Below, in pieces: positions 1 through 6,157 of a DNA stretch of 6,381 nucleotides. The notes beneath the pieces were generated by a model. The model searched no databases and was not told the origin of the DNA. It saw only the letters and a program-made list of their open reading frames with translations. The stretch comes from Acidimicrobiia bacterium (GTDB lineage Bacteria; Actinomycetota; Acidimicrobiia; Spongiisociales; UBA5794), in the NCBI GenBank assembly GCA_013001485.1, contig JABDMN010000170.1:1-6381 (forward strand). Direction: 5' to 3'. Every line of letters starts with the position of its first letter. Positions within the stretch are counted from its first letter, which is position 1. Made by a program: the position numbers and the translations under genes.

Positions 1-1
1 G

Positions 2-25
2 GATCTGTTCGAGATCAACCGGTGA
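2..25 (+). CDS. Possible 3' end of an upstream gene (partial)
   Basis: Reading from base 2, seven codons give DLFEINR and then TGA at 23-25. Six of the seven codons end in G or C, as in the real genes here, whereas the frame from base 1 that stays open to the TGA at 100-102 has a much more mixed third position. DLFEIN is also found inside thiolases (DLFEINEAFA), but seven residues are too few for a family call, and a thiolase would not normally end there. The stop lies 6 nt before a perfect hairpin, which fits the end of a gene. Only the tail is visible, so the product is unknown. Confidence 0.22.
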   Translation, partial: DLFEINR

Positions 26-31
26 CAATTG

Positions 32-69
32 CGGTGATCGGTCTGCGCTCGGCCGTGGACCGATCACCG
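32..69 (+). promoter_or_regulatory. 12-bp perfect hairpin (terminator or leader element)
   Basis: Bases 32-43 (CGGTGATCGGTC) are the exact reverse complement of 58-69 (GACCGATCACCG), with a 14-nt loop at 44-57. It starts 6 nt after a possible stop codon and ends 11 nt before the Shine-Dalgarno site of the next gene. No T-run follows either arm, so it is not a classical intrinsic terminator on either strand. It could be a U-less terminator, an attenuator or stabilising hairpin in the dehydrogenase 5' leader, or a protein operator with two half-sites. The repeat is seen directly; its role is inferred. Confidence 0.5.
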
Positions 70-80
70 GTCTCGCCTGA

Positions 81-87
81 GAGGAGG
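81..87 (+). promoter_or_regulatory. Shine-Dalgarno site for the GTG start at 99
   Basis: GAGGAGG lies 11 nt before the GTG at 99. It is a near-perfect anti-16S match. No comparable site precedes the in-frame ATG at 246, where the recognisable dehydrogenase sequence begins. This is the main reason for choosing the upstream start although it adds 49 atypical residues. Confidence 0.6.
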
Positions 88-98
88 GCAGGATCCTT

Positions 99-179
99 GT
101 GAGCCTCACGCTGACAACGATCGGTGCCTATCCCAAGCCGGCGGGCTTGCCGGTTACGGACTGGTTCGGTGGCGAGTCG
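99..179 (+). other. MetE-like N-terminal fragment fused in frame to the dehydrogenase
   Basis: Residues 1-27 contain [10 protein letters not shown] followed by LPVTDWF. From memory, this is how proteins of the cobalamin-independent methionine synthase II-like family (COG0620) begin. Nothing after residue 27 looks like that family, in this frame or in the two other forward frames that I read. Codons 28-49 match neither family, and the dehydrogenase begins around M50. Third positions stay GC-rich (about 80%) through all 49 codons, so the tract looks translated. The simplest reading is a deletion that left the start signals and first codons of a metE-like gene joined to the dehydrogenase. An assembly chimera or an annotation-only extension remains possible. 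Confidence 0.45.
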
Positions 180-1364
180 ACCACGGGGCGCTCGTTCCCC
201 ACCGTGGCTACCTCTTGCCCTGACCACTCGCGCGACACTGTCACCATGCCCAATGTCGCCACCATCGACCCGTTCTCCCTTTCGGACGACCTGGGCCCCG
301 CCAAGGTCGTCCACCTCACCGAACGACGCACTGGGCTCCGGGCGGTGGTTGTCGTGGACAATGTCGCCGCTGGACAGGCCATCGGCGGAACCCGGATGGC
401 CCTCGACGCATCCGCCGAACTGTGTTTCCGGCTGGCTCGGGCCATGACGCTGAAGAACGCAATGGCCGGTCTCCGTCACGGTGGCGCCAAATCGGTCATC
501 ATCGCCGATCCCAAACAACCTCTTGCCGACAAAGAACGTCTCGTCCGCGCCTTCGCAGCCGGGATGCGGGACCTCACCGAATACGCACCCGGCCCCGACA
601 TGGGCACCGACGAACAGTGCATGGCCTGGATCCGCGACGAGATCGGTCGGGCGGTGGGCCTGCCCCCCGAGCTCGGCGGCCTCCCCCTCGACCAGCTCGG
701 CGCCACCGGTTTCGGGCTTGCCGTCGCAGCTGACGTTGCGGCCGATCGGATCGGTCTCGATCTCGACGGCGCCCGCGTAGTGGTACAGGGGTACGGGAGC
801 GTGGGCCGCCACGCCGCCCGATTCCTCTCCGTGCGGGGTTGTGTCCTGGTCGGCGCCAGCGACTCCCGGGGCGGGGTGAGCGACCCCGACGGACTCGATC
901 TCGACCGGCTCGATGAGCTCAAGGCAGCCGGTCGGTCGGTGCGGGAGCACGCCGGCCAGACCTTGGAACACGGCGACGAGGTGGGAGTGCCGTGCGACAT
1001 CTGGGTTCCGGCCGCAGGACCGGACGTCCTGCGTTCTGACAACATCGACAACCTCACCGCCCGGCTCGTGCTGCAAGGTGCCAACCTCCCCGCCACCGCC
1101 GAAGCCGAGCACCGCATGCACGAACGAGGGGTGTTGTCGCTTCCCGACTTCGTCGCCAACGCCGGCGGGGTGATCTGCGGTGCGGTGGAATACGCCGGTG
1201 GCACCAGGACCCAGGCCTTCGACCTGATCGCCGAACGGGTGGCCGCCAATACCGCAGCAATGCTCGAGGAGTCCGACCGTACCGGCGTCGAACCCAGGGG
1301 CGTGGCGATGGAGATCGCCCGGGCCAGGGTGGAGCGGGCCATGACCACCCGCCGCTGGGTCTGA
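99..1364 (+). CDS. Glu/Leu/Phe/Val dehydrogenase family amino acid dehydrogenase
   Basis: NAD(P)-dependent oxidative deamination of an amino acid to its 2-oxo acid, probably cytosolic. From the GTG at 99 it has 421 residues; from the in-frame ATG at 246 it has 372, close to bacterial leucine dehydrogenases. The family part starts near residue 62. It has the substrate-binding lysine K119 (MTLKNA), catalytic lysine K131 (GGAKSVI), the catalytic aspartate D167 (GPDMGT), the dinucleotide-binding GYGSVG at 231-236, and NAGGVI at 354-359. Where glutamate dehydrogenases have a Lys that binds the substrate side chain and leucine dehydrogenase a Leu, this protein has I96 (QAIGGTRM). The second specificity position (Ser in GDH, Val in LeuDH) appears to be G361. 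This argues for a non-acidic, perhaps bulky substrate such as leucine, valine or phenylalanine, though assay is needed. The gene begins after a hairpin and a strong Shine-Dalgarno site. The first ~50 residues are foreign to the family (see separate entry), so the true start is uncertain. Confidence 0.9.
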   Translation: MSLTLTTIGAYPKPAGLPVTDWFGGESTTGRSFPTVATSCPDHSRDTVTMPNVATIDPFSLSDDLGPAKVVHLTERRTGLRAVVVVDNVAAGQAIGGTRMALDASAELCFRLARAMTLKNAMAGLRHGGAKSVIIADPKQPLADKERLVRAFAAGMRDLTEYAPGPDMGTDEQCMAWIRDEIGRAVGLPPELGGLPLDQLGATGFGLAVAADVAADRIGLDLDGARVVVQGYGSVGRHAARFLSVRGCVLVGASDSRGGVSDPDGLDLDRLDELKAAGRSVREHAGQTLEHGDEVGVPCDIWVPAAGPDVLRSDNIDNLTARLVLQGANLPATAEAEHRMHERGVLSLPDFVANAGGVICGAVEYAGGTRTQAFDLIAERVAANTAAMLEESDRTGVEPRGVAMEIARARVERAMTTRRWV

Positions 1365-1390
1365 CGGTGTCGGGATCAGGAGGATTCCAG

Positions 1391-1407
1391 GCCCGAACCG
1401 CTCGGGC
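1391..1407 (+). terminator. Weak 6-bp hairpin after the dehydrogenase
   Basis: GCCCGA (1391-1396) pairs with TCGGGC (1402-1407) around a 5-nt loop, 26 nt after the dehydrogenase stop. There is no T-run behind it, and it lies just upstream of the proposed promoter of the next gene. It could help end the transcript or be chance in GC-rich DNA. Confidence 0.2.
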
Positions 1408-1411
1408 AGGG

Positions 1412-1417
1412 TAGTCT
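1412..1417 (+). promoter_or_regulatory. Candidate -10 hexamer for a leaderless symporter mRNA
   Basis: TAGTCT fits the actinobacterial TANNNT -10 pattern and ends 8 nt before the ATG at 1426, which would place the transcription start on or next to the A of ATG. No Shine-Dalgarno site lies at the usual distance; the only good AGGAGG (1378-1383) is 42 nt upstream, with no ATG, GTG or TTG at a workable spacing behind it. No clear -35 is visible. The pta gene has the same arrangement. Confidence 0.4.
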
Positions 1418-1425
1418 CGCCTCCG

Positions 1426-2790
1426 ATGCCGGCCGGCCCCGAATCCCTCCCCCTCTCCAAGCAGATCGCCTACGCCATCGGGCAGCTGGGATGGTCGACC
1501 CTGGTGAACATCGTGGCCGTGGCGCTGGTGTACTTCTACCTGCCGCCCGACACCTCCGACCTCCCCCAGTTGATCACCGGAGCCACGTTCTTCGCGGTCC
1601 TCAACGCCATCACCCTCATCGCTGCGTCGGGCCGGATGCTCGACGCCGTCACCGACCCATGGATCGCCGGGATGAGCGATCGGTCACGCAACCCCAGGGG
1701 CCGACGTATCCCGTTCATGATGAAGGGCGGCCTGCCTACCGCGCTGTTTCTGGTTCTCATGTTCGTTCCTCCGGTGTCGGAGCAGTCGGCGTGGAACATC
1801 GCCTGGCTGGTAGTTGTGCAAGCGCTCTTCTACATCTTCCTCACGGTGTACGTCACCCCATTCTTCGCCCTACTGCCGGAGATGGGCCATACCCCGACGG
1901 AGCGTCTGAACCTGAGCACCTGGATATCGGTTACCTTCGCATTGGGCATCATTCTGGCCGGACTCACCCCGGCGATCGCCGGCGGCCTCGAGGGCGCGCT
2001 GGACCTGTCGCCTCTCCGCGCGTTCCAGGTTGCGGTCGGTTCGCTCGGCGTGATTGCACTGGTCTGCATGTACGTCCCGGTCGTCGCCTTGGACGAGAGG
2101 CGATATTCGTCCGGTACCCCGTCAAGTGTTCCGCTGCTTCCGGCGGTCAGGGCCACCTTCGCCAACTCCGAGTTCCGCAAGTTCGTCGTATCCGACTTTG
2201 CCTACTTCACCGGCCTCACGATCGTCCAGACCGGGCTGCTGTTCTACGTGACCGTCCTGCTCGAGGAAGAAGAAGAGCTCGTCGCCACACTGCTGGCCGT
2301 GATGGTGGTGACATCGTTCCTGTTCTATCCGCTGGTCAATCTGCTGGCCAAGAAGATGGGGAAGAAGCCGCTGATGGTGGGGGCGTTTGTCTGGATGGCT
2401 CTGGTGTTCCTCGGTGTCCCGACGCTCGGTTCGCTCGACTTCTCCCCCATCGCCCAGGCCTACCTGCTGATCCTGCTTCTGGCCGTCCCCATCGCTTTTC
2501 TCGGCGTACTCCCCAATGCCGTCCTCGCCGACATCGCTGAGCACGACGCCGGTCGCACCGGCCAACAACGGGAAGGCATGTTCTTCGCCGCCCGCACGCT
2601 CATGCAGAAGTTCGGGCAGACGACGGGCGTGGTCAGTTTCGCCATCCTGACAACCTTCGGCCGTGACGTCGGCGACGACCTCGGCGTGCGTCTCTCGGGC
2701 ATTTTGGGCTTCACCCTCTGCCTCGGCGCGGCGATCGTGTTCGCCCGCTACGACGAAGACACCGTCACCGCCGGCTCCAGACTCGCCTGA
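1426..2790 (+). CDS. GPH/MelB-type MFS sugar:cation symporter
   Basis: A 454-residue inner-membrane carrier of the glycoside-pentoside-hexuronide:cation symporter family (MFS_2), expected to import a sugar or glycoside with Na+ or H+. It has many hydrophobic segments, consistent with the 12 helices of the family; clear ones lie at about 22-39, 103-115, 124-149, 166-185, 201-221, 286-306, 316-333, 344-366 and 425-440. The cation-site motif of helix 2 is present as D73-A-V-T-D77-P, matching Asp55 and Asp59 of E. coli MelB. The family loop follows ([15 protein letters not shown], 84-98). A second conserved tract ([20 protein letters not shown], 368-387) precedes a late helix. Five glutamates in a row at 280-284 lie at a predicted membrane border. 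The substrate cannot be read from sequence. The gene sits alone between the dehydrogenase and pta, 61 nt after the former, probably under its own promoter. The ATG is chosen because the family N-terminus ([15 protein letters not shown]) starts at residue 10. Confidence 0.88.
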   Translation: MPAGPESLPLSKQIAYAIGQLGWSTLVNIVAVALVYFYLPPDTSDLPQLITGATFFAVLNAITLIAASGRMLDAVTDPWIAGMSDRSRNPRGRRIPFMMKGGLPTALFLVLMFVPPVSEQSAWNIAWLVVVQALFYIFLTVYVTPFFALLPEMGHTPTERLNLSTWISVTFALGIILAGLTPAIAGGLEGALDLSPLRAFQVAVGSLGVIALVCMYVPVVALDERRYSSGTPSSVPLLPAVRATFANSEFRKFVVSDFAYFTGLTIVQTGLLFYVTVLLEEEEELVATLLAVMVVTSFLFYPLVNLLAKKMGKKPLMVGAFVWMALVFLGVPTLGSLDFSPIAQAYLLILLLAVPIAFLGVLPNAVLADIAEHDAGRTGQQREGMFFAARTLMQKFGQTTGVVSFAILTTFGRDVGDDLGVRLSGILGFTLCLGAAIVFARYDEDTVTAGSRLA

Positions 2791-2835
2791 CCAATGCACG
2801 CGTCCTCAGGAATACTTCGTGGTGGGACGGCGCTG

Positions 2836-2841
2836 TACGGT
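2836..2841 (+). promoter_or_regulatory. Candidate -10 hexamer for a leaderless pta-ackA mRNA
   Basis: TACGGT fits TANNNT and ends 8 nt before the pta ATG at 2850, the same spacing as upstream of the symporter. No Shine-Dalgarno sequence lies between it and the ATG. No convincing -35 is visible in the 59-nt gap after the symporter stop. This supports a separately transcribed, leaderless pta-ackA unit. Confidence 0.4.
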
Positions 2842-2849
2842 CGACACCG

Positions 2850-4952
2850 ATGACTCCCTCACGTTCCTACGCCTTCTTCGTCATGGCGGCCGAGGGCCGC
2901 AGCGGCAAGTCGTTGGTCGCTCTCGGCCTGGTCGACGCCCTGGCTCGCCGGTTCGGTCGGGTGGGAGTGTTCCGCCCGGTCGTCGATGACGACAGTGCCC
3001 CCGACGAGCTGATCGACCTTCTGGCTCAACGCCCTGATCACCCGCTCCCGTCCGCAGTGGGTACCACCTACGGCCATATGCACCGAGACGCCGACGCCGC
3101 CATGGAGCTGATCGTGGAGCGCTATCACGATCTCGCCGAGCGCTGCGACGCCGTGGTCGTGGTCGGCTCGGACTTCAGGGGGGTGGCCAGTCCCATCGAG
3201 CTCAGCGTCAACGGGCAACTCGCCGTCAACCTCGGGGTCCCCGTGGTTGCAGTAGTGAGCGGAAAGGGCCGTCAACTCGACAACATCGTGAGCCTCGTGG
3301 AGCTCACAATCAAGGAACTCCGGGAGGCCCACGCCTCTGTGCTGGCCGTCGTGGTCAATCGGGTCGACCCCGACGCCCTTCCGACGGTCCGTGAATACTT
3401 CAACCAGCGCGCCACCCGGACCGGGAAAGCGATGCGGGTATGGGTCGTTCCCGAGGACCCGCTTGTGGCCGCCCCCCAGATCGTCGACGCCTTGGCAGCG
3501 GTCGACGGCACGTTGATCGCCGGTGACGAGCGCCTGCTCAACCGCGTCTACTTCGACACGCTGATCTGCGCCATGAACGTCGAACACATGTTGAGCCATC
3601 TGGAGGACGGACAGCTCTGCATCGCTGCCGGCGACCGGGCCGACATCCTGATGGCCCTTGCCGCCGGCTGCGCCTCGGCTGAGGTTCCCTCGGTCTCGGC
3701 GGTCGTGCTCACCGGCGGGCTCGTCCCTGAGCCCGAGGTGGCCCAACTCATCGCCGGCATCGATGCTCACCTCCCCCTGATCGCCACCCAACTCGACACC
3801 TTCGACACCGCAACCGCAATCGCTGCCACCACCGGCCAGTTGTCGCGAACCTCGAGCCGGAAGATCAACCGGGCGCTGGCTACCTTCGAGGACCACCTCG
3901 GCGACGACGTTGTCGAGGTGCTCGAGGGCATCCCGAGAGCGCAAACGGTCACCCCGCTGATGTTCGAGCTGCAACTGGTCGAGCGTGCTCGGGTCGCCGC
4001 CCGCCATATCGTGCTGCCCGAAGGGGACGACGATCGGGTGCTCCAGGCCGCCGCCAGCCTGCGGGCTCGCGACGTGGCCCGGCTGACGATCCTGGGGGAC
4101 CCGAATGCGGTGCGGTCACGCATTGCTGCGCTCGGACTCCGGCTCGACGATGTCGAGATCGTCAATCCGGCGACCACTGACCACCGAGAAGAGTACGCCG
4201 AGGTGTACACCGAGCTCCGCGCTCATCGGGGCATGACCTTCGATCGGGCGTTGGACATCATGCGCGATGTGTCGTACTTCGGCACGATGATGGTACATCT
4301 CGGCCACGCCGACGGGATGGTGTCGGGCGCATCCCACTCGACCGCTCACACCATCACGCCCTCGTTCGAGATCATCAAGACCGAGCCTGGCGTCAATGTC
4401 GTCTCCTCGGTTTTCTTCATGTGCCTGTCCGACCGGGTCCTGGTGTACGGCGACTGCGCGGTGATTCGCGAACCCACCGTCGAGGAGCTGGCCGACATCG
4501 CCATCGCCTCGGCCGGCACAGCGGCCCGGTTCGGGGTCGAGCCCAGGATCGCCATGCTGTCCTACTCGACAGGTGAATCGGGATCGGGGGCCGATGTCGA
4601 ACGGGTCCGGGCCGCCACCCAGTTGGTGCGCCAGCGACGTCCGGACCTCAAAGTCGATGGGCCGGTCCAGTACGACGCCGCAATCGACGCCGATGTAGCG
4701 GCGTCGAAGATGCCCGGCTCGGAGGTGGCAGGTCGGGCCACGGTGTTCGTGTTCCCCGACCTCAACACCGGCAACAACACCTACAAGGCGGTACAGCGAT
4801 CCGCCGGTGCCGTCGCCATCGGACCGGTGCTCCAGGGTCTGGCCAAACCGGTCAACGACCTCTCCCGCGGCGCAACGGTGCGCGACATCGTGAACACCGT
4901 CGCTATCACCGCCGCCCAGGCAGCGCCACCGCAGCCGGAAGGATCGGAGTGA
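2850..4952 (+). CDS. pta: Phosphate acetyltransferase (long, three-domain type)
   Basis: Interconverts acetyl-CoA + phosphate and acetyl phosphate + CoA in the cytosol. At 700 residues it is close to E. coli Pta (714). Domain order: an N-terminal dethiobiotin synthetase-like P-loop domain (about 5-215) with a Walker A-like GRSGKS at 16-21; a DRTGG-type domain (about 225-335); and the catalytic PTA_PTB domain (about 378-690). Catalytic-domain marks are VLPEGDDDRVLQAA (388-401), DGMVSGASHSTAHTI (488-502), SYSTGESGSGADVERVRAAT (571-590), DGPVQYDAA (603-611), FPDLNTGNNTYKAVQRSAGA (635-654) and KPVNDLSRGA (666-675). S672, R673 and D679 match the Ser309, Arg310 and Asp316 active-site residues of Methanosarcina thermophila Pta. 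One oddity: GDCAV is followed by I539-R540-E541-P542, where the family usually has Asn-Pro directly after GDCAV. The N-terminal domains are regulatory in E. coli Pta, so allosteric control is possible. The stop overlaps the ackA start by 4 nt. Confidence 0.96.
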   Translation: MTPSRSYAFFVMAAEGRSGKSLVALGLVDALARRFGRVGVFRPVVDDDSAPDELIDLLAQRPDHPLPSAVGTTYGHMHRDADAAMELIVERYHDLAERCDAVVVVGSDFRGVASPIELSVNGQLAVNLGVPVVAVVSGKGRQLDNIVSLVELTIKELREAHASVLAVVVNRVDPDALPTVREYFNQRATRTGKAMRVWVVPEDPLVAAPQIVDALAAVDGTLIAGDERLLNRVYFDTLICAMNVEHMLSHLEDGQLCIAAGDRADILMALAAGCASAEVPSVSAVVLTGGLVPEPEVAQLIAGIDAHLPLIATQLDTFDTATAIAATTGQLSRTSSRKINRALATFEDHLGDDVVEVLEGIPRAQTVTPLMFELQLVERARVAARHIVLPEGDDDRVLQAAASLRARDVARLTILGDPNAVRSRIAALGLRLDDVEIVNPATTDHREEYAEVYTELRAHRGMTFDRALDIMRDVSYFGTMMVHLGHADGMVSGASHSTAHTITPSFEIIKTEPGVNVVSSVFFMCLSDRVLVYGDCAVIREPTVEELADIAIASAGTAARFGVEPRIAMLSYSTGESGSGADVERVRAATQLVRQRRPDLKVDGPVQYDAAIDADVAASKMPGSEVAGRATVFVFPDLNTGNNTYKAVQRSAGAVAIGPVLQGLAKPVNDLSRGATVRDIVNTVAITAAQAAPPQPEGSE
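4937..4952 (+). promoter_or_regulatory. ackA ribosome binding site and GTGA stop/start overlap
   Basis: GGAAGGA (4937-4943), inside the last codons of pta, lies 5 nt before the ackA GTG at 4949. The GTG shares GTGA (4949-4952) with the pta stop. This fixes the ackA start and indicates translational coupling, giving matched amounts of the two enzymes. Confidence 0.75.
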
Positions 4953-6136
4953 CCGCCGGCGCCACCGTCCTGGTGTTGAACTGCGGCTCGTCTTCCATCA
5001 AGTACGAGCTGGTCGAGCCGGACACGGGACGGCGTCGAGCTCACGGCATCGTGGAACGAATCGGCCAGTCCGGGGCCCGGTTGCACCACACCAGCAACGA
5101 TCACGAACGCGATCGCTCCGTGGATGCACCCGGTCATCGCAGGGCGTTGGCGCATATTCTCCACGCATTCGAGACCGACGGGCCGGCGCTAAACAACTCG
5201 GCTCTGGCCGGAGTCGGTCACCGGGTGGTGATGGGCGGCGTGGAGTTCTCCCAGCCGACCCTCATCGACGATGCCGTCGAGACCGCCATCGAAACATTGT
5301 CGCCTCTGGCCCCGCTGCACAACCCGGCCAACCTGGCCGGGATCCGCGTTGCCAGGACCGCCATGCCTCAGATCCCCCACGTCGCGGTGTTCGACACCGC
5401 GTTCTTCGCGGACCTACCAGACGAGGCCACCACGTATGCCATCGACCGCACCATCGCGGCGGCTCACGGCATCCGCCGCTACGGCTTCCATGGAACCTCC
5501 CACCGCTACGTCTCGGGCCGGGTTGCTGAGTTGCTCGGTCGCAACGATCTGCGACAGATCGTGCTGCACCTGGGCAACGGAGCCTCGGCCGCAGCTGTCG
5601 TAGGCGGACGACCGATGGCCACCACCATGGGCCTCACCCCGCTGGAGGGGCTGGTGATGGGCAGCCGTTCAGGTGATCTCGACCCCGCCATCGTCCTCTA
5701 CCTCCAGCGAGCGGCAGGCTTGTCGGTCGATGAGGTCGACACGCTGTTGAACCGGCACAGCGGTCTGGTGGGATTGACCGGGCACAGCGACATGCGTGAC
5801 GTGCATGCTGGGGCCGAAGGCGGTGATGACGCGGCCCGTCTTGCCCTCGATGTCTACGTGCGCCGGATCAAACACTACGTGGGCGGGTACGCCGCCATCA
5901 TGGGTGGTATCGACGCGCTGACCTTCACCGCCGGTGTCGGAGAACACGACGCCGGGATCCGGGCCCGCGTGGTCGATGGCCTCGGGTTTCTCGGGCTTAG
6001 AATCGACCCCGGCCGCAACCGGTCCGGCGATGGCGAGCGGGTTGTCTCCCCCGACGGTGCCACCGCATCGGTCCTCGTGGTTCCAACCGACGAAGAACTG
6101 GCGATAGCTCACGACACGCTCAGCGTGGTCGGCTAA
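4949..6136 (+). CDS. ackA: Acetate kinase
   Basis: Interconverts acetyl phosphate + ADP and acetate + ATP in the cytosol; with Pta it completes acetate formation or activation. It has 395 residues, normal for the family. Seen: the N-terminal phosphate-binding motif N11-CGSSSIK18; R92 (GHRVV); APLHNPANL (121-129); D149 (VAVFDTAFF); H181 (YGFHGTSHRYVS); the nucleotide loop LHLGNGASA (206-214); R240 in GLVMGSRSGDLDP (234-246); FTAGVGE (326-332); and PTDEELAIA (379-387). R92, D149, H181 and R240 match the Methanosarcina thermophila catalytic residues Arg91, Asp148, His180 and Arg241. Several normally conserved neighbours differ. GHRVVHGGE is here GHRVVMGGV (M95 for His, V98 for the acidic residue), GIGEN is GVGEH (H333 for Asn), and PTNEE is PTDEE (D381 for Asn). 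The gene is probably functional but may have altered metal or nucleotide handling. It is coupled to pta through the GTGA overlap. No terminator is visible after the TAA. Confidence 0.96.
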   Translation: MTAGATVLVLNCGSSSIKYELVEPDTGRRRAHGIVERIGQSGARLHHTSNDHERDRSVDAPGHRRALAHILHAFETDGPALNNSALAGVGHRVVMGGVEFSQPTLIDDAVETAIETLSPLAPLHNPANLAGIRVARTAMPQIPHVAVFDTAFFADLPDEATTYAIDRTIAAAHGIRRYGFHGTSHRYVSGRVAELLGRNDLRQIVLHLGNGASAAAVVGGRPMATTMGLTPLEGLVMGSRSGDLDPAIVLYLQRAAGLSVDEVDTLLNRHSGLVGLTGHSDMRDVHAGAEGGDDAARLALDVYVRRIKHYVGGYAAIMGGIDALTFTAGVGEHDAGIRARVVDGLGFLGLRIDPGRNRSGDGERVVSPDGATASVLVVPTDEELAIAHDTLSVVG

Positions 6137-6157
6137 ACGAACTTCCTCTGTTACCAC

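Noticed and set aside
71..97. CTGAGA-like bases and the AGGATCCT palindrome before the GTG start
   Set aside because: They recall part of a TPP riboswitch or a restriction site, but the other conserved riboswitch elements are absent and an 8-bp palindrome is common by chance.
1..102. Open frame from base 1 to the TGA at 100-102 that overlaps the dehydrogenase GTG
   Set aside because: Its third positions are much less GC-rich than the real genes, and it runs through the perfect hairpin, so it is probably not coding.
895..920. Short CTCGAT/CTCGAC repeats in the dehydrogenase
   Set aside because: They encode an ordinary Leu-Asp-rich stretch with preferred codons and show no tandem array of note.
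15..1460. Long minus-strand open frame of 481 codons opposite the dehydrogenase
   Set aside because: Its translation shows no recognisable family and is low-complexity in Gly, Val and His. It is the antisense shadow expected where a GC-rich gene has G or C at third positions.
2794..2853. 19-codon open frame between the symporter and pta whose TGA overlaps the pta ATG (ATGA)
   Set aside because: It could suggest a coupled leader peptide, but it has no Shine-Dalgarno site, no run of regulatory codons and an unremarkable composition. The TANNNT hexamer inside it offers a simpler explanation for pta expression.
2859..4007. Minus-strand open frame of 382 codons opposite pta
   Set aside because: It lies entirely inside an unambiguous pta gene and has no known motifs; it is an antisense shadow.
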